Origin: Rhizobium sp. Leaf453
Lineage (GTDB): Bacteria > Pseudomonadota > Alphaproteobacteria > Rhizobiales > Rhizobiaceae
Assembly: GCF_001425605.1 (NCBI RefSeq)
Contig: NZ_LMRG01000023.1
Coordinates: 1 to 64,000 of the forward strand
Direction of reading: 5' to 3'
DNA length: 64,000 bases
Shown here: positions 54,879 to 64,000 of the stretch, one piece after another
Layout of the letters: each line of letters begins with the position of its first letter
How positions within the stretch are numbered: the first letter of the stretch is position 1
The notes under the pieces: generated by a model
What the model was told of the DNA's origin: nothing
The model's input: only the letters and a program-made list of their open reading frames with translations
The model's database searches: none
Translations under genes and position numbers: made by a program

Positions 54879-57533
54879 ATGTATCTGGACACACCCATTT
54901 CCACCCGCATCTCGCGGATTGTCATCTCCGCCGTCGGCTTCGGCATGGCGACCAGCGTCGGGTTGTTCCTGCTTTCGGATTTCCGGCAGGCGATGAAGGC
55001 AGAGACCCTGCGCTATCAGAGCGCGGCTTATGCTTTCGCCGCCGCGGCCAGCGACGGTGTTTCGGATCACAGTCAGCGCCAGGTGCTTGAGGTTATCCGG
55101 GGCGTGCGGGAATTGCCTGACGTCGTCTACGTTGCCGCACTGGACAGCAAGGGGGCGGTGATCGCCGAAATTGGGGCTGGAGCAAGCCTCGTCAACAACG
55201 ATCCCGCAGCAAGCTCCATCCTGCCGAGTTCGATTCAAGTCCGGGCCGAGGTCCGAAAGGCCGGCAAGGCGATCGGTGCGATCGAGATGCATGCCGAGGT
55301 GGCGAGCCTGTGGGAGCGCTACCTCCAGGCCTTCGCTCTTTCCGGCCTGATCGGCCTGGTGCTGGTGATCGCGACGTCGTTCGCGGCACGTGTTCATGTG
55401 TCGCGCGTGGTGCGCCCCTTGCAATCGCTGGCCGATGAATTCCTCGACATCGGCGCCCGATCGGACCTGACGCGGCGGCTGCCAAAGGAGCGAAACGACG
55501 AAGTGGGCGTGCTGGTCGAAGCCTTCAACGAGATGTTCGGTCATATCGATGAGCGAGACAGGCTGTTGCGCAAGCACAGCGAAACGCTGGAGGAGACCGT
55601 CGAACATCGGACGGCAGAGCTGCGCCTGGCAAAGGATGAGGCGGAAAATGCCAATCAGGCCAAGTCGACCTTTCTTGCGACGATGAGCCATGAAATCCGC
55701 ACGCCGATGAATGGCATGATGGTTATGGCGGAAATGCTTGCGGCGGCCCATCTCGCGCCGCGCCACCAGCGCTATGCGGAGATCATTACCCGCTCGGGCA
55801 AGAACCTGCTCCACATCATCAACGACATCCTCGATTTCTCGAAGATCGAGTCCGGCAAGATCGAGCTTGAGGAGATCGAGTTTTCACCTGATGCGATCGT
55901 CGAGGATGTCACCTGCCTGTTTGCAGAACGGGCAAGGGAGAAGAACCTGTCGATGGCGATCCATGTTTCGCCCGCGGTTCCGCTGAAAGTGATCGGGGAC
56001 CCTGTCCGGCTGACGCAGATTATCAGCAACCTCGTCAACAACGGGCTCAAATTCACCGAAAGGGGCGGGGTAACGATTTCCGTCGATCTCGCCACCGGCC
56101 GCCCCGATGAGATCCGCTTGACCGTCGAGGACACAGGCGTCGGCATTGCAGAAGAAAACCTGGGGCGGATTTTCACCAAGTTCAGCCAGGCCGATTCCAG
56201 CATCACGCGCAAGTTCGGGGGCACAGGTCTTGGTTTGTCGATTTCCAGGCAGCTGACCGAATTGATGGGCGGGCGCGTAGAGGTGGAAAGCCGTGTCGGG
56301 GTCGGATCGAAATTCATCGTGACGATTCCTTTTGCTGTCACGGAACGAGCCGTACCGCAGCATCTCGCGCGAGAACTGACGGTCGCCGTTCTGGATGGCG
56401 ACGGGATTTCACGTCGGGCGATCGCCGGTGCGCTGCTCGATCGCGGGGTGCGCGTGATCGAGGATGTCGATGGCGCGCACGATGCGGTCTTCGTTCGCGC
56501 CGGGGATGCGGCCTGCACCGAACTGGACAAGACGGACAAGCCGATCATCCTGGTGCGCTCATTCGCGGCGAATTCAGTGGCCTTGCCGGGCGGCAGGTCA
56601 CCGCTTGCCGATGTGCCGATGCCGGTTTCTAGAGGGTTCTTCGACCGGTTCTGTGAGGAGCTGGATCGCGGGCAGCTTTCGTCGCTGAGGCAGAACGCCG
56701 AACAGGCCAAGGCATCCGAGGTTCCAGATCTCCGGACTCTTCGTGTGCTTGCGGTGGATGATGTTGCTGTCAACCGGGAGGTGCTGGGCGAGGCGCTGAG
56801 GACCTTCAACATCGATTGTGATGTCGCCGACAGCGGCCCGGCCGCCTTGGGTGCGCTCGGCGACGTCGCCTATGATGTCGTCTTCATGGATTGTTCGATG
56901 CCGGACATGGATGGTTTCGAGGCGACACGGGAAATCCGGAAACTGGAAGCGGGCATGGGGCGGCACCCGAGCCGTGTCGTCGCGCTCACCGGGCATGTCA
57001 TGGGCAAGGATGCCGGCCGCTGGAAGGAAGCTGGAATGGACGGCTATCTGGCAAAGCCGTTCAACATTGCACAGCTTTTGCAGGTTTTCCGCGATCTCGG
57101 TGTTGTCGACTTGGCAACCGCTGTGGTGGAGACCGTGGACGCGCCGACGCCAGGCGACGATCTGCTGGAACAGCCTTTGCTCTCGCCGGAAACGCTGGAG
57201 ATGTTCGAGGCGATCCGGGCGAGCACGGGGACCGACCTAAGGGCAAAGATTTTCGGGCTCTTCCGTGAAAGTGCCTTTTCCGCGTACGAGGTTGCAGTCA
57301 CTGAAGTGCGTGCGGGAAGCGAGGATGCAAGGCGGCTCGTTCATGCCTTGAAATCAAACTGCTCAAGTGCCGGAGCGGCGAGAGGCATGGCGATCTGCCA
57401 GAAGATCGAGATGATGTTGGTGGCCGGCCAGTCTCCGCAGGAAACCTTGGTCGATGCATTGGGTGCGGCGCTCACCGAAACATTCGCGGCGATGGCGGAG
57501 CTCATGGAGGACGAGGAGTCTCGCGCTGCCTGA
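54879..57533 (+). CDS. Hybrid sensor histidine kinase with REC and Hpt
   Basis: An 884-residue inner-membrane kinase of the BarA type. TM1 is at about residues 10-32 and TM2 at about 150-172, with a periplasmic sensor between; HAMP (VSRVVRPLQSLADEFLDIGARSDL) and a short coiled coil follow. The HisKA box has His271 (MSHEIRTPMNG), the ATPase has NLVNNGLKF, DTGVGIAEE and GGTGLGLSI. The receiver has Asp671 (FMDCSMPD), and the Hpt domain has His822 (LVHALKSNCSSAG). It is 150 bp from and divergent to the REC-EAL gene, its probable partner. Confidence 0.9.
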   Translation: MYLDTPISTRISRIVISAVGFGMATSVGLFLLSDFRQAMKAETLRYQSAAYAFAAAASDGVSDHSQRQVLEVIRGVRELPDVVYVAALDSKGAVIAEIGAGASLVNNDPAASSILPSSIQVRAEVRKAGKAIGAIEMHAEVASLWERYLQAFALSGLIGLVLVIATSFAARVHVSRVVRPLQSLADEFLDIGARSDLTRRLPKERNDEVGVLVEAFNEMFGHIDERDRLLRKHSETLEETVEHRTAELRLAKDEAENANQAKSTFLATMSHEIRTPMNGMMVMAEMLAAAHLAPRHQRYAEIITRSGKNLLHIINDILDFSKIESGKIELEEIEFSPDAIVEDVTCLFAERAREKNLSMAIHVSPAVPLKVIGDPVRLTQIISNLVNNGLKFTERGGVTISVDLATGRPDEIRLTVEDTGVGIAEENLGRIFTKFSQADSSITRKFGGTGLGLSISRQLTELMGGRVEVESRVGVGSKFIVTIPFAVTERAVPQHLARELTVAVLDGDGISRRAIAGALLDRGVRVIEDVDGAHDAVFVRAGDAACTELDKTDKPIILVRSFAANSVALPGGRSPLADVPMPVSRGFFDRFCEELDRGQLSSLRQNAEQAKASEVPDLRTLRVLAVDDVAVNREVLGEALRTFNIDCDVADSGPAALGALGDVAYDVVFMDCSMPDMDGFEATREIRKLEAGMGRHPSRVVALTGHVMGKDAGRWKEAGMDGYLAKPFNIAQLLQVFRDLGVVDLATAVVETVDAPTPGDDLLEQPLLSPETLEMFEAIRASTGTDLRAKIFGLFRESAFSAYEVAVTEVRAGSEDARRLVHALKSNCSSAGAARGMAICQKIEMMLVAGQSPQETLVDALGAALTETFAAMAELMEDEESRAA

Positions 57534-57583
57534 GCGGGCGGAGATTAGGACGTGGCATGGCGATCGGTCAGTCGCGCCTTGGA

Positions 57584-57763
57584 CTATTTCGTTAGAGAAA
57601 TCGTTTGGCTGGTGATCGGAACAAACACTTTGGCCTGCCGATCCTGACCGCCGACCGCGCCTGTTGACACGATGGCAGCCGTTATTCCGATCATGACGAG
57701 AAACAGGAACAGGATCATGCCTCCGAGCGAGGATGACGGTCGCGTTTTGTTTTCATAGGGCAT
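57584..57763 (-). CDS. Small membrane protein
   Basis: A 59-residue protein with one membrane segment (GGMILFLFLVMIGITAAIVST) and a conserved-looking polar end (AKVFVPITSQTISLTK). No domain. ATG 57763 (MPYENK) begins the compact form. Confidence 0.5.
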   Translation of the reverse strand: MPYENKTRPSSSLGGMILFLFLVMIGITAAIVSTGAVGGQDRQAKVFVPITSQTISLTK

Positions 57764-57875
57764 TGTCGTTTCCCGTTCATCGATTGCTGTTCCAGCCGCT
57801 ATGTCGGGGCGACGACGCGGCGCCACCCTTTCAGAAATAGCCTACGTCATTCCCACGTGCCGATGATGACAATGG

Positions 57876-57920
57876 CGCCAACGAGAAGGATCGGGCGATC
57901 CGTTTTTCTCCTCGTTGGCG
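57876..57920. terminator. Long inverted repeat, possible terminator
   Basis: CGCCAACGAG and CTCGTTGGCG form a 10-bp outer stem, with GGATCG/CGATCC and a TTTTT run inside. It lies downstream of the leftward DUF1236 gene and may end it; the T-run is on the plus strand, so the direction is uncertain. Confidence 0.45.
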
Positions 57921-57949
57921 TCAAGTGCACCGGGCACGCTATCGACGGT

Positions 57950-58345
57950 TTACTGGATGACCTGAACGACGGTGCGGGTCTGGGGATCGACGATCACGCG
58001 CTGCTCGTTGACCACGGTATAAGAATAGCGCGGGTCATCGGCGATGGGAGTCAAAACCACTTCCTGGGGCACCGGCTTTCCGACCACGATCGGCTGCTTA
58101 ACGACAACCGATTGCTGGACAGGCTGCTGCTGAACATAGGTCACCACGCGCTGCGGCGGCGGATCGATGGCTGTGCCGGCAACTGCGCCGACGACACCGC
58201 CGACTGCTGCTCCCACAGGGCCGCCGACGATTGCGCCGGTCACTGCGCCACCTGCGGCGCCGGTCACGGTGCTGTCCTGGGCGAACGCGACTGAACCAAG
58301 CGTACCCGAAACAAGTGCCGCTGCGAGAATGAGTTTCGTTTTCAT
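57950..58345 (-). CDS. DUF1236 family exported protein
   Basis: A 131-residue protein. A signal peptide (MKTKLILAAALVSGTLGSVAFA) is followed by a Gly/Ala/Val-rich stretch (GAAGGAVTGAIVGGPVGAAVGGVVGAVAG) of glycine-zipper type and a C-terminal part DPRYSYTVVNEQRVIVDPQTRTVVQVIQ typical of DUF1236. These are envelope proteins of rhizobia with unknown role. AGGAG precedes ATG 58345. Confidence 0.8.
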   Translation of the reverse strand: MKTKLILAAALVSGTLGSVAFAQDSTVTGAAGGAVTGAIVGGPVGAAVGGVVGAVAGTAIDPPPQRVVTYVQQQPVQQSVVVKQPIVVGKPVPQEVVLTPIADDPRYSYTVVNEQRVIVDPQTRTVVQVIQ

Positions 58346-58822
58346 AACAAGCTCCTTTTCGTAATTCACGGGAGCAAGAACGTCAGGCGTCCAAAGCCGT
58401 TCCACCAGAATGTCAGTCATTCCGGTGAAGCGGGATGCGTTTCAAGGGAATGCCGAAGGCAACATGCTGTAATTTCTCGGTAAAATTCGATTGTTCAACA
58501 ACGTCGACAGTCTGAAAGACAGCGTGATCCTAGCGCTGGCGGTCTGGGATGATAGTGGAAATACCGTCTTGGCGCTGTTTACGATCATGAAAATCCCGCC
58601 GTGAAACCCTCGAGACTGGTGGGCCGGCCGGGCATTTCCCGGGGAAATGGTAGTCGATATGAATTATAATTCATTGCATGAATTAAATTGACATTCGTTT
58701 TCCGTTGCGGTTAGGTGCCCATACCGGACTTCGAGGAGGAACTCCGGATTTCACTGGACCATCGGACGCTCGAAGTGGCGCCACGGGACATTTTGGAGGG
58801 GCTTCGGCCTCGAGGAGGAATC
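58346..58822. other. Upstream region of the sugar ABC operon
   Basis: 477 bp without a supported gene. It holds the operator palindrome at 58659-58674 and the start of the operon's leader with the ribosome site GGAGG at 58814. A longer frame from 58715 exists but is not supported because the signal peptide begins at 58823. Confidence 0.5.
58659..58697. promoter_or_regulatory. Palindromic operator of the sugar ABC operon
   Basis: ATGAATTATAATTCAT (58659-58674) is a perfect 16-bp palindrome. A second, imperfect ATGAATT half with AATTGACAT follows at 58678. It lies about 150 bp before the binding-protein start and is a candidate site for the SorC-type regulator encoded in the operon. Confidence 0.55.
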
Positions 58823-59851
58823 TTGCGCAAATTTCTAGGCACGACCGCATTGGCGGTCCTCGCATCCACGCTTTTCGCTGGCGCCGCCAGCGCCGAAACG
58901 GAAAATCCGTTCCGCTGCAAGCCCGGCGAAAAATACGTGATGAACGTCATGGTTTCGGGTGTCGAATACTGGTTCCCGGTCTATGAAATGTTCAAGCAGG
59001 CCGGCCAGCAGCTCGGTTGCGAGACGGCCTATACCGGCACGCCGGAATATGACGTCAACAAGCAGATCGCCACGTTCGACCAGGCGCTGGCTCAGAACCC
59101 TGCCGGCATCCTCGTCCATCCGATGAACTCGGACCCGTTCATCGAGCCGATCAACCGGGCGATCGACCAGGGCACGGCGGTCGTCACCTTCGCCGCTGAT
59201 GCGCCACTCTCGAAGCGCATTTCCTTCATCACGTCCGACAATACCCGCGAAGGCACCTATGCAGCCGATGCGATTGCCGAAAAGCTCGGCGGCAAGGGTG
59301 AATATGCGGTTCTGGAAAATCCCGGCCAGGACAATCACGACAAGCGCATCGCCGCCTTCATTGCCCGCATGGAGGAAAAATATCCGGACATGAAGCTGGT
59401 CGGCCGTGCTGCCTCCAACCAGGATCCGAACAAGGCCTATCAGGGCCTGATGAGCCTCAAGCAGGCTCATCCGGATCTCGGTGCCGTCTTCATGCCGGAA
59501 GCCAACTCGGCGATCGGCGCCTCGCAGGCAAACCAGGAAACCGGTGGCAAGATCCTCGTCATGTGCGCCGACGTTAACGCCAACATTCTCGACATGATCA
59601 AGGCCGGCAAGGTCTTCGGTTCGATCAACCCGAACCAGGGCATGCAGGGTTACATGGGCTTCATGCTGCTGTGGCTCGCCAAACATCCGGAATTGATCGA
59701 CCCGATGAACGACGCCAAGCGCGCCGGCTTCAACCCGATGAGCATTCCCTTCGTCGATAACGGCCTGTCGATCGTCACGGCCGACAATGCCGACGACTTC
59801 TACTGGGACAAGTACCTCAAGCGGCGGGGCACGAAGGGGATCGACGAGTAA
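58823..59851 (+). CDS. Sugar ABC transporter substrate-binding protein
   Basis: A 342-residue periplasmic binding protein (type 1, RbsB-like). The signal peptide [23 protein letters not shown] starts at TTG 58823, 5 nt after GAGGAGG, so the longer frame is rejected. The mature part reads [75 protein letters not shown] and [19 protein letters not shown]. The ligand is probably a sugar or polyol, not identified. It leads a five-gene operon. Confidence 0.85.
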   Translation: MRKFLGTTALAVLASTLFAGAASAETENPFRCKPGEKYVMNVMVSGVEYWFPVYEMFKQAGQQLGCETAYTGTPEYDVNKQIATFDQALAQNPAGILVHPMNSDPFIEPINRAIDQGTAVVTFAADAPLSKRISFITSDNTREGTYAADAIAEKLGGKGEYAVLENPGQDNHDKRIAAFIARMEEKYPDMKLVGRAASNQDPNKAYQGLMSLKQAHPDLGAVFMPEANSAIGASQANQETGGKILVMCADVNANILDMIKAGKVFGSINPNQGMQGYMGFMLLWLAKHPELIDPMNDAKRAGFNPMSIPFVDNGLSIVTADNADDFYWDKYLKRRGTKGIDE

Positions 59852-59919
59852 CCCCTTTTGCTGCCGGCTGTCCGGGTTTGTCCCGGGCAGCCACCACAAG
59901 TCTTGATGAGGATCATCTG

Positions 59920-61458
59920 ATGGCGTCCCAGCCGGTTCTGGAAATCCGAAATGTCAGTAAGCACTTCGGTGCGGTGAAGGCCCTGACGGATGTTAGCTTC
60001 AGCCTCGATCGCGGCGAGGTCCATGCGCTGTGCGGCGAAAACGGCGCAGGCAAGTCGACTCTGATGAACATCATCGCGGGCGTGCTGCAGCCGAGCGAAG
60101 GCGAGGTTCTGGTGGATGGCGCGGTCGTCAGGGTGACGTCGCCCGCCGTGGCGCAATCGCTCGGGCTTGGGCTTGTGCATCAGGAAATCGCGCTCTGCCC
60201 GGATGCGACGGTGGCTGAAAATATGTTCATGGCCGCGACCAACCGGCGCCGTTCGCCCTTCATGAATTACCGCAGGCTGGAGCGGGATGCCCAGGCCGTG
60301 ATGAACCGGCTGGCGCCGATCGACGTGCGCCGCAAGGTGGCCGACCTGTCGATTTCCAGCCAGCAACTGGTCGAGATCGCCAAGGCGCTGACGCTCGATT
60401 GCCGTGTGCTGATCTTCGACGAGCCGACGGCGGCGCTGACGGAGGCCGAGGCGCAGGTGCTGTTCGGCATCATTCGCGACCTGAAGGCGCAGGGCATTTC
60501 TATCATCTATATCAGCCATCGCATGGCGGAGATTTTCAGCCTCTGCGACCGGGTCACCGTGTTCCGCGACGGGCGCTATGTCTCGACCGAGAGGGTGGCC
60601 GATATCACGCCTGACGATGTGGTGCGTCGCATGGTCGGCCGCGAAATCACGCAGCTTTATCCGGAAAAGCAGACGGCGAACGAGCGCTCTGCGGAAATCA
60701 TTCTCGATGTGCGCCAGCTTGGCGATGGCGAGCGCTTCCGCGAGGTGAGCTTTGAGCTGCGCAAGGGTGAAATCCTCGGGATCGGCGGTCTGATCGGCTC
60801 GGGCCGGACGGAGATCGCCGAGGGTATCTGCGGGTTGCGTCCGGTCACGCAGGGTGAGGTATCGATAAACGGCAAGCGGCTGCAGGCCCGGTCCTATGCG
60901 CAAGCCGTGCGCGATGGGTTGGTCTATCTTTCCGAGGATCGCAAGGGCAGCGGCGTCTTTCTCGATCTGTCGATTGCACAGAACATCGCAGTGCTCGATC
61001 TGAAATCGCTGACGGGGCCGCTCGGATTGTTGAATTCGAGGGCGGAGGCCGATCGCGCCACGGACCTCGTCCGGCGGCTTGGCGTGCGCATGGGCGGCAT
61101 CGGCATGCCGGTCTCGTCGCTCTCGGGCGGCAACCAGCAGAAGGTGGCGATCGCCAAGCAACTGGCGGTCAATCCCAAGGTCATCCTGATGGACGAACCG
61201 ACGCGCGGCATCGATGTCGGCGCGAAATCCGAAATCCATCGGCTGCTGCGCGATCTCGCGCGCTCGGGCATCGGCATCGTCGTCATTTCCTCGGAGCTGC
61301 CGGAACTGCTCGGGCTTTGCGACCGGGTGCTGGTGATCCGCGAAGGGGAGATCGCCGGCGAAGTCGGGGAGGGAGAGATGACCGAGGAGGCCATCATGCG
61401 GCTCGCCTCCGGCATCGGCACTGAGATGAATTCAAAGGCATCAGAGCATGCCGCGTGA
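59920..61458 (+). CDS. Sugar ABC transporter ATP-binding protein (double NBD)
   Basis: A 512-residue protein of the RbsA/MglA type with two nucleotide-binding domains. The first has Walker [26 protein letters not shown] and Walker [11 protein letters not shown]; the second has a degenerate Walker A region ([13 protein letters not shown]), signature [15 protein letters not shown] and [14 protein letters not shown]. It powers import of the ligand bound by the periplasmic protein. ATG 59920. Confidence 0.9.
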   Translation: MASQPVLEIRNVSKHFGAVKALTDVSFSLDRGEVHALCGENGAGKSTLMNIIAGVLQPSEGEVLVDGAVVRVTSPAVAQSLGLGLVHQEIALCPDATVAENMFMAATNRRRSPFMNYRRLERDAQAVMNRLAPIDVRRKVADLSISSQQLVEIAKALTLDCRVLIFDEPTAALTEAEAQVLFGIIRDLKAQGISIIYISHRMAEIFSLCDRVTVFRDGRYVSTERVADITPDDVVRRMVGREITQLYPEKQTANERSAEIILDVRQLGDGERFREVSFELRKGEILGIGGLIGSGRTEIAEGICGLRPVTQGEVSINGKRLQARSYAQAVRDGLVYLSEDRKGSGVFLDLSIAQNIAVLDLKSLTGPLGLLNSRAEADRATDLVRRLGVRMGGIGMPVSSLSGGNQQKVAIAKQLAVNPKVILMDEPTRGIDVGAKSEIHRLLRDLARSGIGIVVISSELPELLGLCDRVLVIREGEIAGEVGEGEMTEEAIMRLASGIGTEMNSKASEHAA

Positions 61459-61486
61459 AGAAAAAGCAGGGGCAGGAGACAGGACC

Positions 61487-62479
61487 ATGGCGAACGCAAC
61501 TTTGACAACGGCACAGCAGGCGCGCGCGCCCGGCTGGAAGCGGCTGGGGACCATGCGGGAAGCGGGGTTGATCGCGATCATTCTGACCCTGTGCGTCATC
61601 ATGACCTTTGCCTCGCCGCACTTCCTGACGCTCGGCAACCTGCGGGCGATGCTGATGTCCTTTTCGGTGGAGGGGATCGTCGTCGTCGGCATGACCATCC
61701 TGCTGATCGTCGGCGGCATCGACCTGTCGGTCGGCTCGGTCGTCTGCTTCTCCATGGTGGTGTCCGGATCCTTGTTCCTGATGGGGATGGATCCGTGGAG
61801 CGCTTCACTGGCCGGCATTATCGCAAGCGGGCTGATCGGCTGCATCATGGGCTTCTTCGTGACGGTGGTGGGGCTCAACCACTTCATCACCTCGCTCGCC
61901 GCCATGGTGATCGTGCGCGGGGTCTGCCTGATCATCACCAAGGGCACGCCGCTGTCGCTGTTCACGCTGCCGCCATCGTTCAAGGCGATCGGGCAGGGTA
62001 CGTTCTACGGTGTTCCCTACGTCATCCTGATCTTTGTCGCCGTCGTCGTCCTCTTCGATTTCCTGCTGCGCAAGGCGACCGCCTTCCGCAAGGTCTTCTA
62101 TACTGGCAGCAACGAGAAGGCGGCGCTCTATTCCGGCATCAAGACCAACCAGGTGAAGTTCTGGGTGACTGTTCTCTGCGCCACGCTTTCCGGTGTTGCC
62201 GGTGTGATCTACATGTCCCGCTTCGGCGCGGCGACGCCCACCTTCGGCGTCGGCATGGAACTCAACATCATCGCCGCGGCGGTGATCGGCGGGGCGTCGC
62301 TCAATGGCGGCTCGGGCACCATCCTCGGCGCAATTCTCGGTATCGCACTGCTTTCGGTCGTGACAAGCTCGCTGATCTTGCTTGATGTCTCGGTCTACTG
62401 GCAGGATATGATCAAAGGCTGCATCCTTCTTGCGGCTGTTTCCATCGACCATTTCCTGCACAAGCGGAAGGCTGCCTGA
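61487..62479 (+). CDS. Sugar ABC transporter permease
   Basis: A 330-residue RbsC-type permease with about 8-10 membrane segments and the family motif GGIDLSVGSVV. The C-terminal GGASLNGGSGTILGAILGIALL is typical. ATG 61487 follows AGGAGA by 7 nt. It works with the binding protein and ATPase upstream, probably as a homodimer. Confidence 0.9.
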   Translation: MANATLTTAQQARAPGWKRLGTMREAGLIAIILTLCVIMTFASPHFLTLGNLRAMLMSFSVEGIVVVGMTILLIVGGIDLSVGSVVCFSMVVSGSLFLMGMDPWSASLAGIIASGLIGCIMGFFVTVVGLNHFITSLAAMVIVRGVCLIITKGTPLSLFTLPPSFKAIGQGTFYGVPYVILIFVAVVVLFDFLLRKATAFRKVFYTGSNEKAALYSGIKTNQVKFWVTVLCATLSGVAGVIYMSRFGAATPTFGVGMELNIIAAAVIGGASLNGGSGTILGAILGIALLSVVTSSLILLDVSVYWQDMIKGCILLAAVSIDHFLHKRKAA

Positions 62480-62480
62480 C

Positions 62481-63494
62481 ATGTCGCCCAACCGGCCCAT
62501 CGCCAAACTCAAGACCGCAACGGCACCGCGCGAGGAAATCGTTATCGCCCGGCAGATGCACCAGGCACTGGTCCTGCACTTCCTCGAAGGCCTGACGCAG
62601 GCGCAGATCGCCGACCAGCTCGGTATATCGCAGCCCACCGTCAACCGGCTGATCAAGCGCGGTCGCCAGCTTGGCCTCGTCGAAATCAAGATCAAGTCGC
62701 CGGTCGAGCCGCTGGTGGACATGGAAGAGCAGCTTCTGGCGCTGGGCGGCATCAGCCGCGCGGTTGTCGTGCCCACCGTTTCCGATAATCCGCAGACGGC
62801 GCTTCAGGCAGTCGGCGAGGCAGCGGCCCGTCTGCTGCTGGAGGAAATTTCCGATGGCGATACGATCTGCATCACCGGCGGCAAGGGTGTCGGCGCTGTT
62901 GTCGCCGGCCTGCAACCGCCGCGCCGCTTCGATGTCGAGGTGATCCCGGCCACCGGCTGTGTCCAGGGCAAGCACTATACCGACGTCAATCACGTCTCGA
63001 CGCTGATGGCGGACCGGCTGGGCGGACGCTCCTACCAGATCCATGCGCCGCTGTTTGCCGACAGCGCCGCCGAGCGCGGCATGCTGATGAACATGCGTTC
63101 CGTCGCCGATGTCTTCCAGCGTGCGCGGGATGCGAAAGTGGCGATCGTCGGCATCGGTTCGATCCTGTCGGACGATTCCAGCTATTACGACCTGCATCCG
63201 TCATCGAGCACCGACCGTGCCGCGATCGAGCGCTCGGGCGCATCCTGCGAGCTCCTGGCGCATCTGCTCGATGAGCGTGGCCAGGTCTGCGACTACAGCC
63301 TCAACCGGTCGCTGGTGTCGCTGACCTTGCCGGAATTCGCGTCGATCCCGATGAAGATCGGCGTGGCGAGCGGCCCGAACAAGGCGAGCCCGATCCTCAG
63401 TGTCATCCGTGGCCACCATCTCGATACGCTGGTGACGGACGAGGCGACGGGGGCACGGGTACTGGAACTGGCAGGCGAAGGGAAATGGGCATGA
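62481..63494 (+). CDS. SorC/DeoR-type transcriptional regulator
   Basis: A 337-residue SorC-family regulator. The HTH is LHFLEGLTQAQIADQLGISQPTVNRLIKRGRQLGLV. The sugar-binding domain follows (GDTICITGGKGVGAVVAGLQ, VEVIPATGCVQGKHYTDVN, VGIGSILSDDSSYYD, PMKIGVASGPNKASPILSVIRGHHLDTLVTDEATG). It should sense a phosphorylated sugar and control this operon, likely at the palindrome at 58659. It overlaps the next gene by ATGA. Confidence 0.85.
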   Translation: MSPNRPIAKLKTATAPREEIVIARQMHQALVLHFLEGLTQAQIADQLGISQPTVNRLIKRGRQLGLVEIKIKSPVEPLVDMEEQLLALGGISRAVVVPTVSDNPQTALQAVGEAAARLLLEEISDGDTICITGGKGVGAVVAGLQPPRRFDVEVIPATGCVQGKHYTDVNHVSTLMADRLGGRSYQIHAPLFADSAAERGMLMNMRSVADVFQRARDAKVAIVGIGSILSDDSSYYDLHPSSSTDRAAIERSGASCELLAHLLDERGQVCDYSLNRSLVSLTLPEFASIPMKIGVASGPNKASPILSVIRGHHLDTLVTDEATGARVLELAGEGKWA

Positions 63495-64000
63495 ACATTC
63501 AGCATCAAGGCGGGCAGCACCAGAGCGGTGAGCAACTCACACGCGAGATCGGCAAATCCGGCGTCCAGGCTTCGGCGGTCGGACTCGGCACCTGGGCGAT
63601 CGGCGGCTGGATGTGGGGCGGGACCGATGAGGCCGAATCCATCGCCGCGATCCAGGCTTCGCTCGATGCCGGCGTCACGCTGATCGACACCGCGCCGGCC
63701 TATGGATTGGGGCGCTCTGAGGAGATCGTCGGCAAGGCGATTGCCGGGCGGCGTGACAAGGCGGTGATCGCAACGAAATGCGGGCTGGTCTGGCACACGC
63801 AGAAGGGGCGGCATTTCTTCGATCAGGACGGCAAGCCGGTTCACCGTTATCTCGGCCGAGATGCGATCCTGCATGAGGTCGAGCAGAGCCTGAAGCGGCT
63901 CGGCACCGATTACATCGATCTCTACATTACCCATTGGCAGGATCCGACGACACCCGTCGAGGAGACGATGCGGGCGCTGGAAGACCTGCGGACAGCCGGC
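63491..64000 (+). CDS. Aldo/keto reductase (partial, runs off the window)
   Basis: 170 residues visible. Features are VGLGTWAIGGWMWGG, DTAPAYGLGRSEEIVGKAI (catalytic Asp and Tyr), VIATKCGL (Lys) and LYITHWQDP (His). It should oxidise or reduce the sugar or polyol imported by the operon using NAD(P)H. The start overlaps the regulator stop by ATGA, which places it in the same transcription unit. The 3' end is beyond position 64000. Confidence 0.85.
   Translation, partial: MNIQHQGGQHQSGEQLTREIGKSGVQASAVGLGTWAIGGWMWGGTDEAESIAAIQASLDAGVTLIDTAPAYGLGRSEEIVGKAIAGRRDKAVIATKCGLVWHTQKGRHFFDQDGKPVHRYLGRDAILHEVEQSLKRLGTDYIDLYITHWQDPTTPVEETMRALEDLRTAG

Overview
The window looks like a chromosomal segment of an alphaproteobacterium of the Rhizobiaceae (Rhizobium/Agrobacterium/Shinella-like). 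Evidence is the high GC content, typical rhizobial families (DUF930, DUF1236, TadG-like pilus proteins, polyol-type ABC transport), long intergenic palindromes of rhizobial type and a tRNA-Ile2 gene of that lineage. The species cannot be fixed from sequence alone.

Positions 1-17661 are host DNA: a DUF930 envelope protein; a three-gene surface-polysaccharide block with sialyltransferase-like (GT29) and polysaccharide pyruvyltransferase domains, one gene carrying both; a stress/housekeeping block (SRPBCC plus ArsR pair, PhnB-like protein); an iron module (PadR/NfeR-like repressor plus siderophore-interacting reductase); a GAF-GGDEF-PilZ protein; an MFS carrier; a second SRPBCC/RibD-like pair; and small conserved proteins (DUF1428, YjbQ, NTF2-like, SIMPL).

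Positions 17662-50749 are a mobile island. It starts at tRNA-Ile2(CAU) (17662-17737) and holds three integrative elements in a row. Each is bounded by a copy of the tRNA 3' end (17689-17737, 34242-34290, 45211-45226, 50733-50749), has its own tyrosine recombinase, and has its own short repeats just inside both ends. Element A (17738-34290) is a prophage remnant or satellite: a replication initiator with five 33-bp iterons inside its gene, AlpA-like regulator, a possible ejection protein, tail spike, a TIR/NDT-like putative defence gene and a DUF4258/HTH toxin-antitoxin-like pair. Element B (34291-45226) has two divergent Arc-like regulators with palindromic operators, HK97-type protease and capsid, a short tape-measure protein and cargo genes, but no recognisable terminase or portal. 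Element C (45227-50749) is very small: a recombinase, a structured 320-bp leader, a reverse transcriptase with an unusual NNDN motif C, and a 147-residue unknown protein. An IS3-family element cuts the RT gene. Element C is the best candidate for an undescribed system, probably anti-phage, though that role is inference.

Positions 50750-64000 return to host DNA after a small possible remnant (an Arc-like regulator and a short ORF). They hold small membrane proteins, a TadG-like protein translationally coupled to a response regulator-EAL protein, a divergent hybrid histidine kinase with REC and Hpt domains, a DUF1236 protein, and a sugar/polyol ABC operon (binding protein, double ATPase, permease, SorC-type regulator, aldo/keto reductase running off the window end) with a palindromic operator upstream.
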